Assembly: GCA_025331565.1 (NCBI GenBank)
Contig: JAFREQ010000151.1
Location: 310,001 to 374,000, forward strand
Source: Holacanthus passer
Lineage: Eukaryota; Chordata; Actinopteri; Pomacanthidae
Direction of reading: 5' to 3'
DNA: 64,000 nt
In this document: positions 35,081 to 46,723 of the stretch, piece after piece
How positions within the stretch are numbered: the first letter of the stretch is position 1
How the letters are laid out: every line of letters begins with the position of its first letter
The notes under the pieces: model-generated
What the model saw: only the letters and a program-made list of their open reading frames with translations
Database searches by the model: none
Told to the model about the DNA's origin: nothing
Translations under genes and position numbers: made by a program

Positions 35081-36035
35081 TTCCTGTCGAGTGTTTTCAG
35101 AGCTTGACCAGCAGGTTTATGCGACCAACACCTCCAACACTGAGGATCCCCATTATTTAACCACCCACTAAAACGCAAAAAAGAGCGTGTGACATTTCAT
35201 GTCCCTTCATATTTTTAACATTTATAATTATGGTAATGTTCAAAAATATCAATAGTTTGAATGAGCGGTTCTCGAGAAAAAAGTCATTTAAATCTTTCCT
35301 CCAAAGACATGGGGAAACAAAAGAAAATCTAAAAAGGAGACTACTTCAAATCCAACACCTGCTGTCTTCATATTAGTGGACAAACTTCTTTTAAATTAAA
35401 GTTACTTGTCTCAAAAAACAAATCACGAAACAGATACATCCGTCGTAAGCAAGTCTGCTTTGCCTCCATCAGGACTTTTCCTCACAAGCTTAAACAGAAT
35501 TTTAAGGCTTCAAATTTGACTAAATGACTTTTATACTGCACTAACAACAACAGAAGATTCCTGTTTATTAAATATAGCCGTCACAGCTGGGCATGAAGTC
35601 AATCCTACTCGACTTATAATGGAAAATTGGCAGCGACAGCTCGACTGGGGGAACGGGAAGAAACGATCGGGTGGTTAACTTAGTGTGAGAGTGTTTGTCT
35701 GTGAGCGATTGATTCAGAGAGCGAACGACTGATTAAGGATGGATGAATGAAAATAACTACAATTATTGCAGTTTGGTTTTTTTGTACTCATTTGTCATCA
35801 GTTTGCCTTTTGCACATTCACTTGACTTTGCCATAAACCATGGCACATTTCACTTTTATACCAAAATACTTGCCAGACTTTCCCCCCCTAAAAACTATAA
35901 GCTGTGTAAGTTGATGGATATCTCCATTTTATTTCACACTTCATTTCGCAGTAGTCACAAAATTCTGAGTATTCATGTATGGTTTCATTGTAGGATCCGG
36001 CTCGAAAGGCTTTCCACATTTGGATGATTGTTACA
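35081..36035. other. noncoding stretch
   Basis: AT-rich unique DNA. Nothing recognised. Confidence 0.45.
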
Positions 36036-36250
36036 GCACCAACACCCCACATCCATAATCACACACTTGGCAGACACGAGCTGTAATTTACTTATACTGA
36101 GCTTCCTCATTTGCATACAAAGATGTCTCTCTTGCATAGCAGCTCTAATGAAATTAGCATGTAGTGTAGAGGCCCTTGGAGAAGTTTTATTGCGTCGCAG
36201 CAACATGTTAATACTTAATGCATTCTGTCAACGAACTCCTTGATGGCTGT
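36036..36250. promoter_or_regulatory. CNE-like block
   Basis: Motif-dense unique DNA: 'ccataatcacacacttgg', 'gagctgtaatttacttat', 'tcctcatttgcatacaaag', 'ctaatgaaattagcatgtag' and 'cgtcgcagcaacatg'. It has paired ATTA cores and POU-like 'atttgcat'. Likely a regulatory element if conserved. Confidence 0.4.
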
Positions 36251-38340
36251 CTGTGGCACATCACAGCGAACGTGGAAGGACTGAGTAATCACCGCCGCCT
36301 CTATTCTCCATCAGCCTCTGTCTTTTCCCCTCTCCGTCATTTTCAAATCGAGTAACAGACTCGTCTCTCTTCTTCCTTTCCCCCCCAAAAAATTGTCTTT
36401 TCGTCTACCTCAGATTTTCTCATTCGCCGCCACATCTCCATCCATCTCTGCCAAATCCAATTTTCCTTTCAAATGTAAACCTCACGCCTTCTTCTCTTCC
36501 TTCTGTTTCTTGTGTTGTCATTGTCTGTATCAGCTGCTGCTTTGCCCTCAGGGATACTGAGTCATACTTAGCAGAGTCCTACTGTAGTTATCAAGGACAC
36601 ACAGCTCCCATTATAAAAAGAGCTGAATTGCTTGTCTGTAAAACACAAATTTGACTCCGAAAGGCCATGGCTCGCCCTTGGCTCATGTTAACATTATCCT
36701 GAAATGTAAACCTGATCTCCTCGAGTGTCAAGAGAGTCTTAAAAGGTGACGCCTCAGTGTGTGTGTATGTGTGTGTGTGCACTTGGAGGAGAAAGTTGCC
36801 ACGGATGTCACGGATGTGTAACTCGAAACAACTATTTGTCCTGTGGATTGATTTTTAAATCTTCATGCTGAGCCTGAACAATCGGTGACAGATAAAATAT
36901 AGAGTAGCTTTATGTTTCCAGGATTAAAAGTGTGTAATGTATTTTGGCAGTCGTGAAGCGTCTCTGTTGAACTTGGCAAAATTTGCACCCATAAGAATTT
37001 TAATGCAGAAATACTGTAGCAAACTGCAGGATTTTTAATATTATGAGACATGCAACAATGACAGAAGAGCAGAGAGTCGCTCCAAAGCATGAAAACATTA
37101 AGTGGATCTACGTGTCGTTTGGAGATTTTTAAGATGTACTTTTGTTTAAATGAGATAATGATGCCAATAAGGTTTTAACTGTGCCCTGAGGTAATAAAGA
37201 AGTAGTTGTTGGACTTAAGTTGGGACTATAAAAGAAGACGACCATAGGAGTGGAAATGACATCAATGACACAAAAACATACAGCTTAGTCAATTCAATGT
37301 GTTAATCATATGTGTTTATTTTAAATGTCCACAGCTGAGAATTATGCAGGATTTTTGTACCATAAAGGAGAGATTGGTCCTTTGATTTTAGCTTTCCTCT
37401 TGCTTCACCTGTTTTTATTCACATAGTCGAAATGTTGCACAAAAGTTTTTATACTTTGCTGCTGTGCAAAAGTTATTATATTGATAAAAGCAAAAAATGC
37501 AGTGGAAATATCATTTTCATTTGTTGGAGGTTTGACTGGCGCTTTTTTAATTATGTCATCTCATCTCTTCTTCTGTAACGGCTGGCTGGAGAATTAATAC
37601 CACCGACTGTTTATCTGAACATTCACTAATAACTAAATGCACTAAATGTGGATGGAAACTTGACGAACGGCAACAGCGATGACTGTTGATCTTGTTTTTA
37701 TTCATGGCTGCACTTTGCTTCGTCTATAAGCCAAACTGCCACTCAGGGATGTTAAAGCTTTGCTTTACTGTTACTCTACTCTTAACCTAATGCGAGTGAA
37801 AATGGCTGTGCATTTATGAAGGAGGCTGCATTGATGTGGGCGTGTTGCTTCAGGTGCCGAGATGATGAAATGCAATCCTCAAGTGCTGGGCTGACTAATA
37901 AATAGAGCAGCGGGTTTAAAGTGTTATCAGACACCAAAACACTGCACAGCTCTGTAATACTATGACACAGGACTTTACATATTATGAGTGTAGATGTTGC
38001 TCATGTTACCGGGAAGATGCACATGCATGTATTTGATTGCTTTGCTGGATGATCTTGCATTGAGTTGTGATAAAAGTTGACCAGACAAACAAATGCACAC
38101 AGTAGCTGTAAAATTAAGGAGTATAGTGTCAACGCAAATTAAATAACTGTGCTCTTGAAATGGAGATGAATTATTGTAATTAATAGCCGGGATTGTGATA
38201 TTTAGCAAAGTAATCAACGTGAGCATATCTGACATAATCATGCAGTCTTACATCCATTGTACGTCTGATTATTGTTCCACCCTTCAAACGATTATAACCC
38301 TTGTTCATTATTTTGATAATATTACAGTAATGAGAAGTAG
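36251..38340. other. noncoding stretch
   Basis: Pyrimidine-rich at 36300-36520, then AT-rich unique DNA. A TG run sits at 36757-36780. No gene or transposon is seen. Confidence 0.45.
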
Positions 38341-38344
38341 GTTT

Positions 38345-39060
38345 CATTAGATTTTGACGTAATGAGATGCCATCAAACGAGGAGAAGATGGAGGGGGAGA
38401 AAATGCGAAATGACACATTGACAGCTTCTCAACAAGGCACAATCAGCGCCGCACTTCATCATATTCAAATCCCTCTGCTGGGTCTCTGTGGAGCTTTACC
38501 TGCAGCATTGTTTCTATTACGGACCCAATTATATGCCTCGATCAATAGCGGCTCACAGCGCCTAAGTACTCAGATTGCTGGTTTTTGATGGAATGATCCG
38601 TTGTCTCAAGTTCCCTTTAATACCCCCTCTGGAAGACGTCAATGTCCTCAAAAGTTTGGTTAGCGGTTGCTCTTTCTTAATACCCCTTCAATGCACTTGG
38701 GAAGGTAAGCAAATACGCCAGATGGATGAAGGATAATGTGTTCTGTGGCCCATTAGTGGAGGAAAGAGGTTTGAATACCAGAACCTCTTCTGAATATTGC
38801 TCTTCATCTGACCTCCAGATCCGCAGCTCAAATGAATGGAGATACCCTGTGGTGTTTCTAAAGTGATTAGTGATGGCTGGCACCCTATTACCTGCGAGTA
38901 TCTCCGGCCGGCGTTTCATGGCCAGACTGCATGCAATTTTATTCTCGCTCCAGACCTTTCAAGCATTATGGAAACTACACACAAGGACACTTTTAAGTGT
39001 TGTAGACTCATTTATTGGCCTTTAATCGGGTCATTTATAGCAGCAGAAACCTGATTTGTT
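38345..39060. promoter_or_regulatory. long CNE-like block
   Basis: About 700 bases of unique sequence free of simple repeats, with many distinct words ('acccaattatatgcctcg', 'atcaatagcggctcacagc', 'taaagtgattagtgatgg', 'actgcatgcaattttattc', 'cctttaatcgggtcattt'). ATTA/TAAT cores recur. A donor-like 'gggaag|gtaagc' is present at 38704, but no matching acceptor gives a credible exon. Best read as a clustered enhancer-like region. Confidence 0.4.
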
Positions 39061-39229
39061 AATGGTAAAACTAACATCAGCTAATATCCACTTTAAAGTT
39101 GACTACACTGAATTCTCATGTGACTGAAACCCAGTCCAGGACCCGAATCGGGTTTGGTTTATCAGCTCTGATCATGTGGTTCGTCATAATCATCACATGA
39201 TAAAAAGAGCAATTGTGACATCGCTCTGT
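39061..39229. other. noncoding stretch
   Basis: Unique DNA, nothing recognised. Confidence 0.4.
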
Positions 39230-39470
39230 TGACGGTTGTTTGGTCAGTTCACCACTTTTGTCCTGACAGTCTTTTTTTGGTGAAATGTCTTGACAATTGT
39301 GGGATGGATTGGCATGAAATTTGGTTCAGACGTTGATGTTTCCCGTCGGTTTAACTATGACCATCAGGAGAATTTTTGAATGTGTTCAATAATCAGGTTT
39401 ATGAGTAAATAACTGCAAAGCTAATGACGTTTCCATCTTCCTCAGTTTGTACTTTGTGTTTAGGGATGAC
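39230..39470 (+). repeat. decayed teleost repeat, family R1, copy 2
   Basis: The words 'ggtcagttcaccacttttg', 'ttgacaattgtgggatggat', 'tggcatgaaatttggttcag', 'ctgcaaagctaatgacgttt' and 'tgtactttgtgtttag' occur in the same order as in copy 1 at 1962. It keeps the left part better than copy 1 does. Noncoding. Confidence 0.8.
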
Positions 39471-41185
39471 TTGTTTCCTCTTAGTCAGCTGCCTGTCTTG
39501 ACAGTTTTGGTCTGACATTTGAGGGTGTTTTCAAAGTGGCAGTTTATTCAGTTGGTCATAATTTGGTTTGAACTGAAAATTCGTGTGTTGAGGATTGTTG
39601 TTGTGGGGAAACATGTCAAATTGCTGTATTGATGCATGTGCAGAAGTTCAACATTATTGTACATTATGTGCAATTTTACTCACGTGTTCATAATGCAGTG
39701 ATAATGGACACAAACAAGTATGAAAGAAATTAGAAGTGATTTTTCAAAGATGGACCCACTGTGGAACCAGCTTGAATGTGGTCACCTCAGCATAGAATCA
39801 GTGCGTTAATGGAGTACAGTTGTGTTTTTGGAGTTGACTTCTTCTGAGTGTCCATTTGCCAGGTGGTATTCGAAAGCCGTGAGCACGCACTGCAAATTGC
39901 TCTCGTGAACCCGCAGACGAGATACTGGTCAGGAATGATTGCCATGATGGAGAATAAATTGGAAAATTGCACCCAATGGCAAATTGATAGAGTAGTGCTG
40001 TAAATATCGGAATCCAAAGACCTGTAGTAGTGGAGGTAATAGCCTGCAGGCTTTTGGGAATAACTTCTAACAGAGATACACTGTCTGTTTTAGCACTGCA
40101 ATTTGGCTCCGGGATTATTCCTCTGTCCTGCTGTCTTACTTTGTTTCCAGTCCCCGCGCTACCTCAGGCCCACAGCCATCAAATCACCACACATGACTGA
40201 CAGGTGAAAGATGAATGACAGTCATCATAGTGGAAGTAGCAGGGATGATTGGACAGACTTGGTGGTTGTGTCATGGCCAAGAAAAAAGACGCATGGACGC
40301 AGGTGGCAACTGAAGGTGTCTTGTTTGATCCATTGGACACCTTCCAGGAAACCCTTGACTCTCGCACATCTATTCTCATTTGTCCATTGTTACACATTCT
40401 GTCCTTTATCATCACATCTGTCCTTCTCGCCTGTCGTTCCCCCTTTTCTGTTTTCTATTTATAACATGTTTGCTCTCAGGTTCAAATGTGATCAAATGTA
40501 AACCATAATAATGATTTTGGTTTCATTAAGCTGACAAAGATGTTTATGAGTGTTACAGCTTTAGTGTGTAGTTTCACACCAGCGACAGGAAAAGATGACA
40601 GGAAACCACGCATGGATGGCATAGGGTTAAACAGAGCAGCACATTTTATGCTTGCTTTTATTTGCTGCTTTTCCTAATCTCATTTATACTGAATGTAATT
40701 TGTTGGCATGACATTAGCATTTAGTAAACTGTGATTCACATTTTCTGACATTCTGACCAACAAACAATCATTTAATCAACACCAGAATTGTCACATTCAT
40801 CAATATAAACCTGCACTATTGCTGTATGTAAATGAAATAATAAGATAAAAAAAATCATTTCACTGTGACTTTAAACTGTGTCTAATACATCATCTAAAAG
40901 GCCCCTAAAGCTTGAAGACCAGATAAATTACTTCTAAATTTTATTATTTTGGAGCAGCGTCAGTTTGACCATTATTTCTGCAAGTACTCATTTAAGTACA
41001 GGGAGGAGAATATAACACCCTTCAATTACAGAGCTGGAACAGAGACACTCTACTTTTTTATATTCACTGAATTAACAGGTCATTTACACCTGAAGCATTT
41101 TTTATTCACTCTTCTTTAAGTCTGTGCTCGTCCCTCCCAGCTCACATCCACTCAGCCCTCTCTCTCTATACATCATCTTCCGTTT
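39471..41185. other. noncoding stretch
   Basis: Unique DNA, AT-rich at 40640-41080. The minus-strand and plus-strand open frames around 40180-40500 have no recognisable content. Confidence 0.45.
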
Positions 41186-41500
41186 CCCTCAGCATCTGCC
41201 AGACAACACTGCAAGGCCATCAGAAGTATATCGGCAATCATTACGCTCCCCGCCTTGCTTTATTTTACAAGTTTGCTAATTACCACATGTGCCATAGCCC
41301 GTTTCCCCCTGGAGCCCTCTCCTCCACTCCCCTCCATCGATCACGACTCGGGGAAAAGTAAACTTTCCGAGTGCTTTGTCTTTTTTCCCCCCCTCCTCTC
41401 TCCACCCTGATGATTCCCAGTTGAGCGGCCCGATTGTGGGCGCACTAGCAAAGATGCTAATTTGTTCTTGACTAGTGAAGTAAAAATCATTAAGGAGTAC
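41186..41500. promoter_or_regulatory. CNE-like block
   Basis: Begins with 'catctgccagacaacactgc', 'tatatcggcaatcattacg' and 'gtttgctaattaccacatg' (ATTA core and E-box), followed by a pyrimidine-rich part and 'ggcccgattgtgggcgcac'. Unique sequence with enhancer-like word content. Confidence 0.3.
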
Positions 41501-41705
41501 CTCAACACCCGAGGGGGGAGGCGAGGACAGGTATGGGAGGAGGAGGGGGGCGGATGCATGTTCACAAAGCTGATTCCACTGTGTGAACGCTGCAGCTGTG
41601 GGAGTTCCAACAATAGTTTGAGATCAAAGATAGACTAATATTTGTGAAGTATATCACACAGACTCCTAATAACTCTTTGTGTTGCTTGATGTTGTGCTGA
41701 AAGAG

Positions 41706-41784
41706 ATGATCACTGAACTAATAATCGCTTTTCTCTCTCTCTTTCATGCCACCTGCCCCACGTGGATTCCCGACACAGGTAAGT
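41706..41784 (+). promoter_or_regulatory. candidate recursive splice site (41778/41779)
   Basis: A complete 3' splice site (branch-point-like 'actaataatc', pyrimidine tract 'cttttctctctctctttc', no AG dinucleotide from about 41706 to 41776, then 'cgacacag') is followed with no gap by the consensus 5' splice site 'gtaagt'. This is the arrangement of a recursive splice site, which vertebrates use inside very long introns, mainly of neuronal genes. A second, weaker donor ('tacg|gtaatt') at 41926 would delimit a 147-nt recursive-site exon. The call rests on sequence pattern alone. Confidence 0.4.
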
Positions 41785-42200
41785 CCACCATTATGTTTGT
41801 CATCTACTTCAACACACACGACCCTTTCGCCGCTTTTTGTCTTTGTGTCACCGTGAACCAAATGGCTGCCGGCGCTTTGCGGCACCTCCGCCATCTGCAT
41901 CGGAGAATCTGTCTTTTAATGTACGGTAATTGATGGCTGTGCAGCAGGTTAGTGCGCCACATATGGGTCCTGCTGCAGACAATAGACGCTGCTGTTCAGG
42001 CTGGAGTATGACAGATGTGTGTGTCCTGTTATGAAGGTGCCGGGTCTTTTAGAATGAATGCAGAGAGCGATTCGTCACTGACAGCTGCAGCACTACGGCG
42101 GCGGCGGCTGGGAGGGCGTTTGATTGAAGCGCGTGACATTTCCGGAGCACGTGTTGTCGCAGTGTTCTCACCTGTAATGAATTTTTATCACCTTTGAAAA
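41785..42200. promoter_or_regulatory. CpG-rich unique block after the splice-like junction
   Basis: Contains 'accaaatggctgccggcgc', 'cggcacctccgccatctgc' (E-box-like, YY1-like 'ccgccatct') and (CGG)4 near 42105. No simple gene is present. Open frames reflect base composition. It may be conserved noncoding DNA or a recursive-site exon with flank. Confidence 0.3.
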
Positions 42201-43432
42201 AGAGTGTCCACAGATGGCTTTAAACATTTGAGGGACAGAGAAAGTGGAATTATTTTTTTTTGGATTTGTGGCAGAAATAAGCTCATGCACATTTTCTATC
42301 CAGAACCAGCTTGTGATTGGATTTCAGGCAGCGCTTTTCACTTCTATTAACACTTCTACCATAAATTTGAACAAATTCTGTGGAGGTTTGGTGGAAGCAG
42401 TGTTTGTTGTGCTTGTTTCTTTTCCGGCAATGTGACTGAATCATTGGATGATTGTATCAGTGAATGATATGATGTGTTTATTTGGTTTTCAGTTCTGGGT
42501 CTATTTGCATGCTGACTGAATGGCAAAAGGCCACTTTAGAAAGAAACTATAACTGAGAGAGCTTTTTCAGAAAGAAGAATCCATTACCTAATACCGAAAT
42601 TACCTCACACACTGGAGAAATAGAGTCATTGTTAGTGATGAATGGGATCCCATTATTCTTTATTTTACTGTTACATTTCTTTCAAGTCTTAATGGTCCAA
42701 CTCTAACTGCACACAAGGCAGTTTAAAAATAATTGTATTATGTTTTTGTCATTCCCAAGTTAACCACAATTATAGGATTTAATGACATGAAGAAGTTTAC
42801 ATTTCATAATTACACAAATATTACGTCTGATTGGTTGTTGAAGGCTAATTGAGGCTCAGCATATGTAAAATCCTGCAAACAGTTTTATTTTACTGTCATA
42901 TTCTTCATTCAAAATTCAAAGTACACTCGATTTTTAAGTTAAAGCCAGATGAGGGAAGCTGCTTGAGGAAAGGCTTCAGTGCCCAGAAATCATTTATCAT
43001 CTCCTAGAAGACTCATTTTTAGCTCACTTGAAACTGTGTGTCCCCAAAATGCACCTTTAATGAGCTAAGAAAAACTGCCCTGTTTTCAACTTTGCGTCAA
43101 TGTGTTTTGCAGATAATCCAGTTGGTTTTGAAATGGTTCATTTATTTTAAGAAACCGGGGAGTTTTCCTAACCTGTAAAGGAGCAGTTGATCTTCAGTTT
43201 ACCTGAAAAAAGATGGCGGAGACAAGAGAAGCAAAACCCTGATGTCCAGTTTCATCTTGTCCTTAAAGAAATATCTGTCACTAGAATTCCTTCTATAAAA
43301 CAAACTGCAGGGTCGTAGTTAAAGCCAATGGGAAACTCTCTCTCTCTCTCTCATTTAGTGACCCGTTTTGTCCATTTTCTTCCAATGATCTAATCTGTTT
43401 CCTTAAACTCTCTGTCCGTGATTTTTCATCAG
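42201..43432. other. noncoding stretch
   Basis: AT-rich unique DNA with a short CT run at 43340. Nothing recognised. Confidence 0.45.
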
Positions 43433-43975
43433 CGAAATGTTTGCGGCCCAAGAATGATCAGCCTCCTTTTGCTGCACTCATGCTGCACTACCTCGGTTAA
43501 TAGCAACAGTAATCACTTTGCCCGCCACCAGCGCTCATTTGGCAATATGGTTGGATGGGCCGCAAGCTGTTCTGGAGGTATTTGTTGGGCTCCTGACATC
43601 AGGGTTTTAGGGACACACAAGGAGAAAAAGCTGTTAGATGACTTCAACACGTCTCCTTCAAAATATCAAAGGAAATGTAAGAGACAAATAAATAAGATGA
43701 CCTCAACCGGCTGAGGAACATTTTTCCTCTTTTTAACATAATAGCTGCATCACTTCCACCGAGGATGAAGCCGCTTTTGAAGTACGTTTCTGAGTTTATG
43801 GTCGACATTCAACCCACTTTCGCCGCCTTTCCATTTCTATTGTGCCACAGCTCGCTCAAACACAGCCAGGCTAATAGCGGATCGCACCGGCCCAGAATTT
43901 ATTGTCTGTCCTGTAATTTCCTTCCCCAAGAGTTAGAGAGGTTACCTTTTATCCTCAAAGATCGCACATTACTGC
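43433..43975. promoter_or_regulatory. exon-like or CNE-like block
   Basis: Starts right after a good acceptor ('ctctgtccgtgatttttcatcag'). An open frame runs about 90 codons (RNVCGPRMISLLLLH...), and a possible donor 'ctggag|gtattt' lies at about 43579. The rest ('gctaatagcggatcgcaccgg') is motif-dense unique DNA. No domain is recognised, so a noncoding element is equally likely. Confidence 0.25.
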
Positions 43976-44820
43976 ACTAAGTGCTTTTTTTACTGCCACA
44001 CGCTATCATCCAAGCTTAAACTGGCTGCAGATATATTAAAAGCCTTTTTTAAGTATGGAGGGTCATTTGAGGAAGAGCTGTAACTACAGCACTCTCCTCC
44101 CTCGCACTTCTGTCAGCGCTTTTTTATCCTTGTTTTCTTCCGAGCTTATATCACACCGGCGAGGACTTTTTCACATCTTTATCGTGTGTTTGCAGAGGCA
44201 TAAAAATCAAGTGTTCTCTCATAAAGGGTTGTGATTGCACGTTTGATACCGATGTTAAAGTAGGTGGAGATGGATGAGAGCGGGGCCGGCACTCGCACAT
44301 TTTCCGGGCGTCGTGTCATGATCCGGGATTTTTCTAGGTCAGTTTAATATTCTCAGAGTCATTTCTAAATCATGCGACTACAGGGTGGCCTGGAGGTTTG
44401 AGAAATAATGACAAATCCTAAACTTGATCCCTGCGTCGGCTTTGACTTTAACAAGCAGTGTGTGTCTTTGCTGGAGTCCTCTTAAACAGCAGCACCATTG
44501 TAAGTCTGACGTTCAGCTGATACTCGAGACCCAGCTGACTTCTTTAAAGGTCAATTGACAGTTAACAAGTGAACACGTTGTACCTTTAAAATGATGCAAA
44601 GACCCATTTGGGATAGTCAGTAATAATGTGAAGGGTGAGGACACGGGTGGAGGGGAGTCTCCTGAACACTGTGTGCATCGTAGTAGAAATCACCTGCATT
44701 AACATCATATGCCAACAAGAATCTATGTGATTCCTATGTGACAGCTCACAATAAATAATTTAGTGAAGAGTTTCTCTTTAAGTGTGATCACACTTGAGAA
44801 ATGAATATTACATGAGCCGT
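43976..44820. other. noncoding stretch
   Basis: Unique DNA. A patch at 44270-44335 ('gagcggggccggcactcg') has higher CpG. No gene is seen. Confidence 0.4.
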
Positions 44821-44915
44821 GTCAGTCTGTGATAGCAGAGAAGCTGTTGAAACATTCCTAATGCAAATTAATTAGGAGTCAAGTGATGTTTTATCGCTAT
44901 TTGTTGATTAAATAC
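44821..44915. promoter_or_regulatory. short CNE-like element
   Basis: 'cctaatgcaaattaattagg' is a compact overlap of octamer (ATGCAAAT) and paired homeodomain cores (TTAATTA), followed by 'gttttatcgctatttgttg'. A typical enhancer word. Confidence 0.4.
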
Positions 44916-45142
44916 AGACGTTTTCACTTCTACACCTTTTACCTCTGGAAGCCTGCTCATGGTTGAAACGTTGCCAGTTGTGTTTACATATACTGAGAGC
45001 AATCTGTCTTTTTTTTTTTCCTGTTTTCTGTGCATAATTTGCTCAGTGTTTGTCCCTTATATCTTCATCATGTTTAATACTATGACACAGATGCACAGTA
45101 GTATTTTTTTATATATTAATATGAGGGAAAGCAGGAATGAGG
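44916..45142. other. noncoding stretch
   Basis: AT-rich DNA with a T run near 45009. Nothing recognised. Confidence 0.4.
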
Positions 45143-45285
45143 AGCTTAAAGTTGTTAGGGAATTTGCTCTTTCGCTTTCTGGCTGAGAATTGGATTAGAA
45201 GAGTCTGGATTTTGTTGCCTTTGTTTCCAGTCTTTATGCTAAGCTAAGCTAACTGCAGCCTTATATTTCAATGGACAGATGCAAG
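45143..45285 (+). mobile_element. decayed teleost repeat, family R3, copy 2
   Basis: The words 'tttcgctttctggctgagaa', 'gtttccagtctttatgctaa' and 'gctaagctaactgcag' match the reverse complement of copy 1 at 10621. Truncated and diverged. Confidence 0.8.
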
Positions 45286-45374
45286 AATCACTTTGCATTT
45301 AACATTTGATGCATTGTATGTATAGTGTTCATACCCGGAGCTCACTCGTGTCAGACAGAGGGAAACATCAAAGA

Positions 45375-45417
45375 TACATTATTTATATATTTATATATGT
45401 ATATATTATATATTATT
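45375..45417. repeat. AT-rich low-complexity run
   Basis: Alternating TA/TTA words ('atttatatatttatatatg'). Confidence 0.8.
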
Positions 45418-45551
45418 TTGCTGCTAGTGAAGCATAGCAGACTGGGGATCAGCTGTTTGGTGAAGTTTTGTGATGAAAAAGAAGCAAAATAATAGATTTT
45501 TCTTGCAAAATATATTGAAATAAGAGCAATCAAAGCTACATTAAAACTACT

Positions 45552-45612
45552 ACAAGTGCAGTTTACTCAAAAAAGTCACTTGAGTACACGTAACAGAGTA
45601 AATGTAACTCTT
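45552..45612 (-). repeat. fragment of a common fish repeat
   Basis: 'agtttactcaaaaaagtcac' and 'ttgagtacacgtaacagag', then 'taaatgtaactc', follow a word order common in fish DNA transposon remnants. Only about 60 bases can be recognised. The orientation call is arbitrary. Confidence 0.5.
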
Positions 45613-46723
45613 CACCTCGGCTTCTGCCCAATTTTTCAGGAACAAGTCTCGATGTTCTTGTTGAATAAACGCTCGTGAAGAGCTAGTCAAGGTTTCAAGA
45701 TCACCTCTGCCATGGGGGAGGAAGCCACTCACCATTTTCTGATCCCCAGGTATCGTATTGATTGAGCTCTCAGCTGGAGTGGCGTCCTCTCGCCGGGCTT
45801 TCTGTTTCTCTCTTCATACAGACACAGAAGGTCAATTGCGACGGGGCCTGACTTTGCGAGTCTGACACGTTTTAAAGGAAGGATGATTTGAGGAATGTTT
45901 CTGCGGCAAACAAGGGAGACGGATCGAAGGCGGCAATTTCTGACAGCTCCTCTCCCGAAATGTTAAAAGGAAAGAAAATCAACTGGTGAAATAGACAGAG
46001 AGGCGGCGCAGAGACGGGGAGATGTGGGAGGGTGGGATGGATATAATGAAGGGCAGGTTTCACTAGAGAGGGTTCTGGCCCGGCGGGGTCTGTGACATTT
46101 CTTTGAAAGTGCTTTGGGCAGCAAATTCACGCTCTGACTCACTTTGTTGGCATGCTTTTCAGACGATACACTCTGTCATAAAAGAAAAACTAAATGACTG
46201 AATGAAGCCACCTTTTCTTGACCTTAATTAAGAGTTAGATATGCATAACATCCCACGTTTGGGAGTTTAAGCACCAAATGAATCATTCATCTGGAAAACT
46301 ATCTTTAAAAAAAGCTGTGCTTGATTTAAAAGAAATATATATATCACATTTTATTTCCAGCTATATTGTACTTGCAGAAATCGAGAAACTGAAATTAACT
46401 TGCCAGGCAGATGGATGTGATGTGTGATGCTTTACTCCATTTAAACTATCCAGCTGACAGGTTGTCTTAACACTTTAAAAGCATATTTTTCTTGGAGGTT
46501 TGACAAACAGCAACATAATGTAGTTTGAGCAACATTCCCCTTATTCTTGCACAAGTTTTGAGTGATTTTGATATAAATAAAGATGCATTTTCTGAAAGAT
46601 ATAGTCATTTATTCAGCTCTTTTTTTACTGATGTCTCATGAGGACAATAATGAATTTTAGCTGTAGCCCTCGGGCTGTCCTCGGGGTTGCTCCATTCTCC
46701 AACATGCATCATGCCCTGCAGCG
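45613..46723. other. noncoding stretch
   Basis: Unique DNA, AT-rich at 46150-46660. 'gatccccag|gtatcg' at 45750 juxtaposes an acceptor AG with a weak donor but has no good pyrimidine tract. No gene is seen. Confidence 0.4.
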
